From: an uncultured Veillonella sp.
Lineage (GTDB): Bacteria; Bacillota; Negativicutes; Veillonellales; Veillonellaceae
NCBI GenBank assembly: GCA_902466275.1
Contig: CABQQJ010000034.1
Span: 1 to 7,428 of the forward strand
DNA: 7,428 bases
Direction: 5' to 3'
The notes beneath the pieces were generated by a model, which searched no databases, had not been told where the DNA came from, and worked only from the letters and a program-made list of their open reading frames with translations. Shown here one piece after another: positions 1 through 6,945 of this stretch (the first letter of the stretch is position 1; every line of letters begins with the position of its first letter). Position numbers and translations under genes: made by a program.

Positions 1-2299
1 ATCCAGAAGTTTTTGCTGAATAGGATGCTTTATTTTGAATATCATTCATTTTTAAAGAATTAGAGGATAATTTATTCTTGGATTTATCAGGACTCCCTTT
101 AATTATACCACCTGTAAGTGTAGTTGCATTATTTACCTGTACATTATATCCACCATCACCTGCGTATATACCAGCCTGATCTGTAACACTTGCATAGTGA
201 CTGTCTGTAGTGCCTCTCGAATTATCAAATCCAACTCTTACAGGTCCACTCATTCCATAAGATACAGATATACCTTTATTTTTACTTATTTTATGGTAGT
301 CATTCGTATCTTGTAAACTTTCAATATTCAAATTATGTCCAACTTTTGTGGTCACACTTTCACCGATGACCTTAGAACCAATAATTTCTGTATCATTTCC
401 AGAGACAGTATTGACTTGTTTACCACGAATAACAGTTCCAGTATGCGTCTTAGTTGTCTCTAATGCATTTTCTTTACCTTTATACACATTAGCATCTAAA
501 CCAATAACACCATTACCGTGAGGACTAACTGTGGCACCAACAGACCATCCTGAGCTTGTATATGTATCGCGTTGTACTAAAGAGTTCGTTCCTGCATCTA
601 TACTTAAGTTATTTGATGCATTTAGATTAACCTTTGGAGCCTCTACAATACTACCTTTAATATGAATATTTCCTTTGTCACTATTATCACTATCTGCAGT
701 AATACTTACATTATTTTTGCTCCCTATAGAACTACCTATATAATTTTCTTGATTAAGTTCGCTATGCTGTTTAAATTTACTTGAACCAATACCTACTTGT
801 ATATTGAGTAAACGATCTTTTTTAATTCTATTATTTACATTATTAATCGCTGTTCTTACATCTGGATGCATAGCATTGCTCTCTTCAGGATGTTCTGCCT
901 GATATGCTTTATTAAGTTCATCAGCCTTAGCAAGTATATCTTTTTCTTTTTCTACAAGTTTTTCTATCTTAGCATTTTTATAAGAAGTCCCATCATTATA
1001 AGCATGTTTTAAAGTATTTGCAGCCTCAAGATACTCTAATGTTGATAAGTTGCTATTTTTTCTAGAGTTAGCACGCTTACCAAGTTGCTGAACAGCATTC
1101 AATTCATTAACAATTTGACCACCAACACTTACAGTAAGACCGGAACGCTTCTCCTCGTGACTTTGCACTACATGTGCAGTATTATGTTTTCCATCAACCG
1201 TTACATTTTGAGCAGATAAGTCTATCGGTTTATTACTAAAATAGTTTGTTGTTGTACTGTGAATTGAATTACCAGCACTAACATTTATCTCGTCCTTAGA
1301 GGAAGAAATATTGGTAGCAACTTGATTTTTATATCTGCCATCTGTTGTATCAGTCACTTTTTTACTACCAATAGTAAAGCCTATACCAGCGCCCATTAAG
1401 CCAGATTTTTTACTATATTGATATACATCATCACGTTGTGTTTCTTCACCTGAATCTGTACGCACGTCATTACCTGCAGATACGGATACATCTTTTGTTC
1501 CCAAAATATTAGAACCTGTTACCGAAACATTGCGATTAGCTTTCACATTAATCGTATCTCCACCAATTGTTGAAGATAAAACACCTGTGCGTTCATGATC
1601 TGTACGTATGATATTAGTTGTACGAGATAGTAAACTCTTTTCTTTGTATTTTAGACCATATTCATCACGACTATAACTTTGCCCATTTGTAATAGTAACA
1701 TCATTTCCAGCTTCAACAGATGTGACACCATATTCACTATTAACAACACCATTACGGATATTTACATCATTTCCTGCATGTAAATTAACATTACTATCAC
1801 TTAAAATAGCTGTACCTAATTCAGTACGACGATCTGTGCGATTATAATTCTCACTATTAACAGTCATATCCTTTTTAGCGGATAATGCCTCTGTTGTTAA
1901 ATTAATATTCTGACCAGCCTCAATCGTTGCTTTAGAATTATCTCCAGTATGAACAATAGCACCTTTAAGGTTAACATCTCGTTTAGCAGATAAAACTAAA
2001 TCGCCTTTTTCTCCTACACCTATAGTTCCTTGGCGACCAACAATATCGTGATGTTGTAATCTATTTACATGAGCACCTACATTAATATCACGACCAACAT
2101 TAATATTAACCTGTTTCTCACCATGAATATTACCAGTATTTATTACGTCTTGAGATGCCTTAATAGTCACTTTACGTCCATCTATACGACCTGTATTTTC
2201 TACATCATTAGCCCCTAATACAATTGTATCTGCAGTCATAATGCCTTGATTTAGAATATCTGCATTAGTATTGCTAACAATGGCTTTACCACTTATGAT
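1..2299 (-). repeat. FHA-2-type haemagglutinin repeats in TpsA (continue past the edge)
   Basis: From about residue 895 the protein returns to beta-helix repeats, now with the FHA-2 signature. Units such as VEAGNDVTITNG, LHAGNDVNIRNG, VSVSAGNDV, INVSAGNSI and VKANRNVSVTGS alternate with tyrosine- and charge-rich linkers (for example QSYSRDEYGLKYKEKSLLSR). DQAGIYAGDGGYNVQVNN and NSLKMNDIQNKASYSAKTSG at the left edge are typical of this array in CdiA proteins. In CdiA this array is needed to deliver toxin into target cells; in adhesins it is structural. The array is still running at base 1. Confidence 0.85.
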
Positions 2300-4981
2300 T
2301 CCACCCATTGCATCAACAGATTTTGCAGGTTGTTTCGCTAAATATACTTTAGGATATAGAACTTGTTGAGCTTTTCCATCTACTACAACTGTTTTAGTTT
2401 CTAACCACACCATATCAGTCGTTATAGCTTTCATTTGTTCTTTAGATAAGGCAATTCCAGGTGTTAATTTAAAAGCTTTACCAAAAGCTACACCAGCCTC
2501 TAATAATGCTTTATATTCAGCTTCATTATCTGTATAACCTTCTAAATACTGTTTACCTGTAGCTGATACTATTTGCTCATTAATAAGCTGCTGCTCATAG
2601 AATCCATCACCTAAACGTTTGAATCTTCTTTCAGGATTATTTGTCAACGCATCAATCATAAATTGAGAGGATAAAAAATTCTTTCGATTAGTAAAAGCAG
2701 GGTCAGTCTCTATCAAAGCATTAGCCGTAATAGCAGGATGAATATCATATAGTGCCTCTGTTGGTAACGATAAACCATCTATGGTTTGACTTGCTTTACC
2801 TTTGCCCCCACCCAGACCATATGGATCTAAAATATCATTGACCTTTGCAATAGTAGCTTTGGATACTTTATCTTCAGCGTGCTCTTTTAGAGTACCAATT
2901 GGTTTTACATTTTCTTCAGTAATCGACGGTGTCATAAAGACTTCAGGGCCCCAAACACGTATACGTTTACTTCTATAACCATGACGTTTCCTTTTCTTTT
3001 CGGTTCTACTCTCTTGAGTAGTTCCAGTAATAAAGGTTTTATCACTAATCATATCTGATATGTTTTGTATAGAGCCCTTTGTTTTAAAAGTTCCTCCTGA
3101 AATCACGCTGCTATTATCATTATAAAGTATACCAGTAGTTACTAAATCACCACCACTACTAATGATACCTGGATCATCATTGGTAATCTTTTTGTGAGTT
3201 TGTTCGGCTTCACTTCTAATGATTGTAAACTGATTTATTCGGTTCTCATTCTTATTCATTTCCTTATTATAAGCTTCATCTTCAGGCGTTTTAACTGGTT
3301 TTACATGCGGTGTACCATAACCACTTGAATCATCAGCATATGGGAACTCAGACTTATCAAATACCTGACCTTCTAATTTATGATTTGGATGAGTAACTTT
3401 TATTTTATCTGGATTTTTAGTAATCCCATCTGAAACACGCTTGGTTCCTAACGCAACATTATTATTTTCTACTGTAGGAGTATCAAGTTTAATAGACTTT
3501 GTAGCTTTAATAGTCGCCCCTTTATTATGTATACCATCTTTAGCAATAAAGTCCATAGTTCCACCACTATAAATGAGACCTTTACCAGTATTATCTATTG
3601 TATTTGAAGTTATATTAACGTGATTACGACCCGCAATTACACCAGACTTATGAGAATCTAGTTCTGCCTTAAGAGCAGTAACTTTCTCTTGTACATCATC
3701 ATACGCTTTTGTTAAATCATTAATCCGTTGACGATGTGCGTCTAACTCAGGCTTGGTCTTATATTTAGATATATCAGCATTCCATTCAGCATCAAGTTCA
3801 TTTTTTGCCTTTTCTAGCTCTTTACCAGCTTTATGATAGCGTTCTTCTATTTCACTATTAGTATGATTTGTAACTATATTAGCTTTAATATCTACTGTAT
3901 CACCATAAATACGTCCACCTTCATGATTATCTATAGATTTAGCATTTATAGTTGTAGTATTTCCAGAGTTGATAAGACCATTATTGTTTACCTTTTCTTG
4001 ACTATGTACAGTTGTAGAGGAATCACCTTGAACCACACCATTTGAATGAATTGCTATACTTTGTCCATCTAAAATAGTATTGCCATTACTTGTAACGCCA
4101 CCATCAACTACAATTTGACCATCACTAGTAATACTAGAGGCTTGTGAAGAACTTACTACACCTTTAACATTTACCCCAAGACCAGTATTGGTCCCTTTCA
4201 GAGTAATAGAATTTGCATACATACCCCCAATTGCGGATACATCTAAGCCAATATTGTTAGAATTACCAATTTTTTGCGTGTCTAATGTATTAGCATCTAT
4301 TTTGTTCTTACCCGTGCGAGCTTCGATCGAATTTGCCCAGATTCCAGCATTTACACTCGCTGCTTCTGTTAAAATTTGTAACGAGTTAGCCTCTTTGGCA
4401 TTAAGACCGTTTCTATTAATAGCAACAATTCCTCGCTCCACCCGATATGAGTTTAGATTTCCTGATAAATCATATTCAGGTTTACCTGTAGTTAATACTG
4501 CTCGATCTGTATTGATAAATCCGCCACCATCTACAGTAATACCATTAGGATTTGCTATAACTACTGAAGCTTTATGACCTGCTACCTCAATAAACCCGTT
4601 CATATTGGTTGGATTGTGTGAAGTAATCTCATTAACAATGACATTGGCAGAACCACGCATCATATTAGTATTACCAGGAACATATCCACCAAGCTTGGTA
4701 TTAGACATTTGGTAAGAGTTATTAAGAATTACACCATTTTGTGGTACGTTAAAGTTAGTATAATCATTTCTAGATACTCCACCAGCGCTAGGGCCTACGA
4801 CATTTACTAATGTGACACCATTAGCAGCTTGTCCAATCATGGCTTGTCTTTCATGTGGCGCATTTCGATCTACCTCTATAGGATTTTCTGCATATACAAA
4901 CGGTACGACTAAAGGGTCAACGATCATTAGCCCCATAGTAAGCCATACTGCAATTTTATATTGTAATCGTTTTTGTTTCAT
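1..4981 (-). CDS. TpsA exoprotein, filamentous haemagglutinin/CdiA family (C-terminus missing)
   Basis: Secreted partner of a two-partner secretion system, expected to form a long beta-helical fibre on the cell surface as an adhesin or contact-dependent toxin carrier. I followed the frame from the ATG at 4981 to the left edge: 1660 codons with no stop, so the gene is 3'-partial. In order: signal peptide 1-31; TPS domain from 32, with FNVPQNGVILNNS at 77-89, NPNGI at 144-148 and GGGFINTDRAVLTTGKP after it; FHA-1 repeats to about 660, interrupted by a charged helical insert (375-443); a basic patch (661-680); a conserved central domain (781-880, including TTDMVWL); FHA-2 repeats from about 895 to the edge, with another helical segment (about 1289-1386). 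AGIYAGDGGYNV near 1622 is typical of FhaB/CdiA proteins. The visible part has no cysteine. The start is supported by GAGAGAG five bases upstream. It is co-transcribed with the transporter gene 31 bases before it. Whether a toxin tip follows cannot be seen. Confidence 0.95.
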   Translation of the reverse strand, partial: MKQKRLQYKIAVWLTMGLMIVDPLVVPFVYAENPIEVDRNAPHERQAMIGQAANGVTLVNVVGPSAGGVSRNDYTNFNVPQNGVILNNSYQMSNTKLGGYVPGNTNMMRGSANVIVNEITSHNPTNMNGFIEVAGHKASVVIANPNGITVDGGGFINTDRAVLTTGKPEYDLSGNLNSYRVERGIVAINRNGLNAKEANSLQILTEAASVNAGIWANSIEARTGKNKIDANTLDTQKIGNSNNIGLDVSAIGGMYANSITLKGTNTGLGVNVKGVVSSSQASSITSDGQIVVDGGVTSNGNTILDGQSIAIHSNGVVQGDSSTTVHSQEKVNNNGLINSGNTTTINAKSIDNHEGGRIYGDTVDIKANIVTNHTNSEIEERYHKAGKELEKAKNELDAEWNADISKYKTKPELDAHRQRINDLTKAYDDVQEKVTALKAELDSHKSGVIAGRNHVNITSNTIDNTGKGLIYSGGTMDFIAKDGIHNKGATIKATKSIKLDTPTVENNNVALGTKRVSDGITKNPDKIKVTHPNHKLEGQVFDKSEFPYADDSSGYGTPHVKPVKTPEDEAYNKEMNKNENRINQFTIIRSEAEQTHKKITNDDPGIISSGGDLVTTGILYNDNSSVISGGTFKTKGSIQNISDMISDKTFITGTTQESRTEKKRKRHGYRSKRIRVWGPEVFMTPSITEENVKPIGTLKEHAEDKVSKATIAKVNDILDPYGLGGGKGKASQTIDGLSLPTEALYDIHPAITANALIETDPAFTNRKNFLSSQFMIDALTNNPERRFKRLGDGFYEQQLINEQIVSATGKQYLEGYTDNEAEYKALLEAGVAFGKAFKLTPGIALSKEQMKAITTDMVWLETKTVVVDGKAQQVLYPKVYLAKQPAKSVDAMGGIISGKAIVSNTNADILNQGIMTADTIVLGANDVENTGRIDGRKVTIKASQDVINTGNIHGEKQVNINVGRDINVGAHVNRLQHHDIVGRQGTIGVGEKGDLVLSAKRDVNLKGAIVHTGDNSKATIEAGQNINLTTEALSAKKDMTVNSENYNRTDRRTELGTAILSDSNVNLHAGNDVNIRNGVVNSEYGVTSVEAGNDVTITNGQSYSRDEYGLKYKEKSLLSRTTNIIRTDHERTGVLSSTIGGDTINVKANRNVSVTGSNILGTKDVSVSAGNDVRTDSGEETQRDDVYQYSKKSGLMGAGIGFTIGSKKVTDTTDGRYKNQVATNISSSKDEINVSAGNSIHSTTTNYFSNKPIDLSAQNVTVDGKHNTAHVVQSHEEKRSGLTVSVGGQIVNELNAVQQLGKRANSRKNSNLSTLEYLEAANTLKHAYNDGTSYKNAKIEKLVEKEKDILAKADELNKAYQAEHPEESNAMHPDVRTAINNVNNRIKKDRLLNIQVGIGSSKFKQHSELNQENYIGSSIGSKNNVSITADSDNSDKGNIHIKGSIVEAPKVNLNASNNLSIDAGTNSLVQRDTYTSSGWSVGATVSPHGNGVIGLDANVYKGKENALETTKTHTGTVIRGKQVNTVSGNDTEIIGSKVIGESVTTKVGHNLNIESLQDTNDYHKISKNKGISVSYGMSGPVRVGFDNSRGTTDSHYASVTDQAGIYAGDGGYNVQVNNATTLTGGIIKGSPDKSKNKLSSNSLKMNDIQNKASYSAKTSG
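824..1117 (-). other. Helical segment within the FHA-2 array of TpsA
   Basis: Residues about 1289-1386 (from QIVNELNAVQQL through KLVEKEKDILAKADELNKAY to VRTAINNVNNR) lose the beta-repeat pattern and look helical and charged. The array resumes with LLNIQVGIGSSKFKQHSE, which matches the SIGSSKS-type strand that follows a similar helical stretch in other CdiA/FhaB proteins. It is therefore probably a family feature rather than an insertion special to this protein. Boundaries are approximate. Confidence 0.6.
2282..2641 (-). other. Conserved central domain of TpsA between FHA-1 and FHA-2
   Basis: Residues about 781-900 are non-repetitive and match a block that recurs in FhaB/CdiA-type proteins: RRFKRLGDGFYEQQLI, TGKQYLEGYTDNEAEY, LSKEQMKAITTDMVWL, then VVVDGKAQQVLYPKVYLAK. 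In relatives this block sits just before the second repeat array, as it does here. I recall the family pattern (LGDGFYEQ..., LT.DIVWL..., LVPQVY) rather than a named domain. In some CdiA proteins the receptor-binding region lies between the two repeat arrays, so this neighbourhood may matter for target choice; that part is inference. Confidence 0.7.
3002..4081 (-). repeat. FHA-1-type beta-helix repeats in TpsA
   Basis: Residues about 301-660 contain degenerate repeats of about 20 residues with the pattern N-x-G-x-I-x-(A/S)-G followed by alternating hydrophobic positions. Examples are NNNGLINSGNTTTI, HEGGRIYGDTVDIKA, KGLIYSGGTMDFIA and HNKGATIKATKSIKLD. The later part (GGDLVTTGILYNDNSSVIS) resembles the end of the first repeat block in many FhaB/CdiA proteins. 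The repeats are interrupted by a helical insert at 375-443. They are protein-level repeats with little exact DNA repetition. Confidence 0.8.
3653..3859 (-). other. Charged helical/coiled-coil insert in the TpsA beta-helix
   Basis: Residues about 375-443 are dense in Glu, Lys, Asp and Ala and lack the glycine/asparagine pattern of the flanking repeats. They read as two helices around the TKPELD turn at 409-414: EERYHKAGKELEKAKNELD (379-397) and NDLTKAYDDVQEKVTALKAE (421-440). Leucine and valine at 389, 396, 430, 437 and 441 give a partial heptad pattern. Repeats resume at GVIAGRNHVNITSN. The helical assignment is by eye from composition. A function such as a spacer, a lateral arm or an oligomerisation site is unknown. 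Confidence 0.65.
4082..4888 (-). other. TPS (haemagglutination activity) domain of TpsA
   Basis: Residues 32 to about 300 form the secretion domain that the POTRA domains of the partner recognise. Family hallmarks are directly readable: YTNFNVPQNGVILNNS (74-89), NEITSHNPTNMNGFIEVAG (117-135, matching the NPNL-type position), ANPNGI (143-148), then GGGFINTDRAVLTTG. The motif order and spacing match FhaB, HpmA and CdiA N-termini. The C-terminal boundary is approximate because the domain merges into beta-helix repeats. Confidence 0.93.
4889..4981 (-). other. Sec signal peptide of TpsA
   Basis: Residues 1-31 have a basic start (MKQKRLQYK), a hydrophobic core (IAVWLTMGLMIV) and a likely signal peptidase I site after FVYA, giving a mature N-terminus ENPIEV. 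It is short: the extended signal peptide region common in large proteobacterial TPS and autotransporter proteins is absent. The cleavage site is inferred from the -3/-1 pattern (V-Y-A). Confidence 0.85.
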
Positions 4982-4986
4982 ATTTA

Positions 4987-4993
4987 CTCTCTC
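4987..4993 (-). promoter_or_regulatory. Ribosome binding site of tpsA
   Basis: GAGAGAG on the minus strand, five bases before the ATG at 4981. It is weaker than the site of the upstream transporter gene. The 31-base gap between the genes holds this site and no convincing promoter, so translation from a shared mRNA is expected. Confidence 0.7.
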
Positions 4994-5012
4994 AATTAAT
5001 ACGTATACTATA

Positions 5013-6878
5013 TTAGAACCGCACACCTGCTTGGAAACCTGCGGTTACAGAATCAGTTTTGTAACCACTTGGTTTATATAAAGGAGCCCCAACAAATACA
5101 TCATAGAATAATCCAGATATAAATTGCCCTCTTATCCCAAGACTAGTACCAGCAATAAATTTTCCTGTAAATACCTCTGTACTTGGACCATATACGGCGC
5201 CAAAATCAATATTAGCATAAACACTTGATTTCCATTTAGGGATGTAACTAGCAACCTCATTACGCATATACCAGCCACTTTCAGCCATTAGTGTATTTTC
5301 ACCATCAAATCCTTGTACAGTATATCGATTCCCAAGGCTAATCATATCTCTAGAGAATAAACGTTTATCCCCTAATGTCCATTGTCCATGGAAAGATGTA
5401 GTTATACTTGCTGGTCTATGTCCCCATATACGTGGAATTTGATAATCGACATCTAACAATAGTTGAGTATATCGAGTACTAGGCGCTCCATTACCATATT
5501 CTGGTTGCGAACCAAACCAACCAACCCCTTGTTTAATAGCTGCTCTAGAGTATAATGTATTTTTCTTTATGTATCTACGTTCTGATATACCTACTTCTAA
5601 AGAAGCTGTATTAGCACGTTGTACAGCAATTTCTACATCATTAATATAATTTTTAGCATTACGCTTGCTGATAATAATATCCCAACTACGCTTAGTCATT
5701 CGATCTCGATGAAATACATGATTCCACGAACCTCTTACAGTCTTTGCATGACTAGAACTAATAAATGGAGTAGCCATAGAATTAATCGTTTGATGATATT
5801 TCATATCACTATAGGAAATACTAAAGGTGTCCTTCCCTCTAGGTATTGAATAAGAAATAGTATGGTTTCGACTACCTTTTCGTTCACCATCTTGAGCAGC
5901 ATCTCGATTAATACTTAAGTTTAATGAATCATTAGCATTAAATATCCTATCAACTCCAATTGCAGCCGTCCACTGCAGTTTACCAGTATCTTTTAGTCCA
6001 GAATCATCTATGGATATCATTCCATGAATTGGTGGTTTTTTAGTAGTTTCAAGTACAATATTCGTAGCTAACGGTTTTGTTCCTGGCTCAAGCTCAACAG
6101 ACACATTTTGAGAGCCAATTCGCTTCATTTGCTCTATACCCTGTTCTATATTTCGAATATTAAGGATATCTCCTTCACGAATAGGAAATGCATTTTGCCA
6201 TGGCAATGGTTGTGCATACGTTTTATATAAGACAGACTCTACGCGACCGAGTTGTAAATTAAATTGTAGATTACCTGAAGCTAATGATTGGGATGGAATA
6301 CCAATCCGAGACGTGACGTATCCATGTTCTATAAGTGCAGTATTTAAGCTAGTAGATAATCTATTTACATCTTCAACTGTAAGTTTACGATCTACAAATG
6401 GTTTAATTATTTTTCGTAGAAATGTAAACTCGTTAGGCACATCTAATTGTATCTTCTTTTTTTGTGCTTCATAATATAATGGACCTTTAATTAATCGTAC
6501 ACTTGCTGCAGAACTATTATCCACAAATGTCGTCTGATCCATAGTAGTATTTATCATATTACTATATGTTAATTCTGCAGACTGACTAATAGGTTCTTCT
6601 ACAACACGGATATGAGATACAAAAAAAGATGGCTCTACATGTGCTGGCTGTTGTGCCGGTACTGTATAACCATCTTGTGGTGTTAAAGAACCAGATGAAA
6701 AATCTATTCCACCTGTTTGTACTGTAATTCGTCCCTCTCCAAGCCGCGCCTCTCTCGCTAGTTGTTGTTCTCTCGATCTATCTAGTTGTTCTTGAGTATC
6801 AATAGGTTTAGCACCCAAAATATGTATTGGTACCATACACACTAAACTTAGACAGAATAATAACTCTCTCTTTTTCAT
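5013..6878 (-). CDS. TpsB outer-membrane transporter, ShlB/FhaC/HecB family
   Basis: Complete 621-residue Omp85-superfamily pore that exports the TpsA encoded next to it. Residues 1-23 are a signal peptide (cleavage probably after ILGA). Residues 27-46 (DTQEQLDRSREQQLAREARL) are a charged amphipathic helix like the plug helix of FhaC. POTRA1 spans about 85-216, with FFVSHIRVVEE, LTVEDVNRLSTSLNTALIEH, then GYVTSRIGIPSQSLASGNLQF, the typical ShlB-type POTRA signature. It appears to carry about 50 extra residues (97-150). POTRA2 covers about 217-279. The beta-barrel runs from about 283 to the end. The loop-6 motif reads YTVQGFDGE (519-527), with Gln522 where relatives have Arg; the partner motif NIDFG keeps Asp558. 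The protein ends in GVRF, a terminal aromatic as expected for a barrel insertion signal. The length is slightly above the usual 550-600. The ATG follows AAAAGGAG at four bases. Mature cysteines are absent. Confidence 0.96.
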   Translation of the reverse strand: MKKRELLFCLSLVCMVPIHILGAKPIDTQEQLDRSREQQLAREARLGEGRITVQTGGIDFSSGSLTPQDGYTVPAQQPAHVEPSFFVSHIRVVEEPISQSAELTYSNMINTTMDQTTFVDNSSAASVRLIKGPLYYEAQKKKIQLDVPNEFTFLRKIIKPFVDRKLTVEDVNRLSTSLNTALIEHGYVTSRIGIPSQSLASGNLQFNLQLGRVESVLYKTYAQPLPWQNAFPIREGDILNIRNIEQGIEQMKRIGSQNVSVELEPGTKPLATNIVLETTKKPPIHGMISIDDSGLKDTGKLQWTAAIGVDRIFNANDSLNLSINRDAAQDGERKGSRNHTISYSIPRGKDTFSISYSDMKYHQTINSMATPFISSSHAKTVRGSWNHVFHRDRMTKRSWDIIISKRNAKNYINDVEIAVQRANTASLEVGISERRYIKKNTLYSRAAIKQGVGWFGSQPEYGNGAPSTRYTQLLLDVDYQIPRIWGHRPASITTSFHGQWTLGDKRLFSRDMISLGNRYTVQGFDGENTLMAESGWYMRNEVASYIPKWKSSVYANIDFGAVYGPSTEVFTGKFIAGTSLGIRGQFISGLFYDVFVGAPLYKPSGYKTDSVTAGFQAGVRF

Positions 6879-6882
6879 ATTG

Positions 6883-6890
6883 CTCCTTTT
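6883..6890 (-). promoter_or_regulatory. Ribosome binding site of tpsB
   Basis: AAAAGGAG on the minus strand, four bases before the ATG at 6878. It is a strong Shine-Dalgarno match and fixes the start codon. A 14-bp inverted repeat ends two bases upstream of it. Confidence 0.85.
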
Positions 6891-6891
6891 G

Positions 6892-6924
6892 TAATAAAAT
6901 ATAAATCTGTTTTATATTTTATTA
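6892..6924. repeat. Perfect 14-bp inverted repeat overlapping the -10 box
   Basis: TAATAAAATATAAA (6892-6905), a 5-base spacer TCTGT, then TTTATATTTTATTA (6911-6924), its exact reverse complement. The right arm contains the predicted -10 box and the left arm ends just before the ribosome binding site. All 28 arm bases are A or T, so chance is less unlikely than the length suggests. It could be an operator. If transcription begins further upstream, it could also form an mRNA hairpin abutting the ribosome binding site. Confidence 0.7.
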
Positions 6925-6945
6925 TGTTTTTATCTTGACAGTCAA
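6916..6945 (-). promoter_or_regulatory. Predicted sigma-70-type promoter of the tpsB-tpsA operon
   Basis: On the minus strand, TTGACT (6945-6940, five of six matches to the -35 consensus), 18 bases, then TAAAAT (6921-6916, five of six matches to the -10 consensus). Transcription would start near 6909, giving a leader of about 30 bases. It is the only good candidate between the upstream terminator and tpsB. The -35 lies within TTGACTGTCAA, an inverted repeat, and the -10 within a longer inverted repeat, so repressor control is plausible. Predicted by eye only. Confidence 0.6.

Noticed and set aside
1..60. A stop or frameshift near the left end of tpsA
   Set aside because: Stops appear only in the other frames. 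In the frame set by the ATG at 4981 the line reads through cleanly to base 2 with family-like sequence.
1440..1800. Recurring DNA encoding AGNDV as a possible CRISPR or direct-repeat array
   Set aside because: The repeated bases are short, differ in codon choice and follow the protein repeat of the FHA-2 array; there are no uniform repeats and spacers.
3833..4577. Open frames on the + strand opposite tpsA (3833-4045 and 4188-4577)
   Set aside because: They lie antisense inside a clearly conserved coding region, have no ribosome binding sites, and their translations look like no protein family.
4982..5012. A separate promoter for tpsA in the gap between the genes (TATAGT- or TATACG-like boxes)
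   Set aside because: The 31 bases hold no -35 partner at proper spacing within the gap and the gene order favours co-transcription. A promoter inside the end of tpsB cannot be fully excluded.
4812..5849. Open frames on the + strand at 4812-5081 and 5619-5849
   Set aside because: Both are antisense to tpsA or tpsB; the first even spans the junction of the two genes. Composition is that of a reversed reading frame.
6810..6878. TpsB as a lipoprotein because of Cys9 and Cys14 in the signal peptide
   Set aside because: The residues before Cys14 (S-L-V) do not fit a lipobox, and a normal signal peptidase I site after ILGA fits better.
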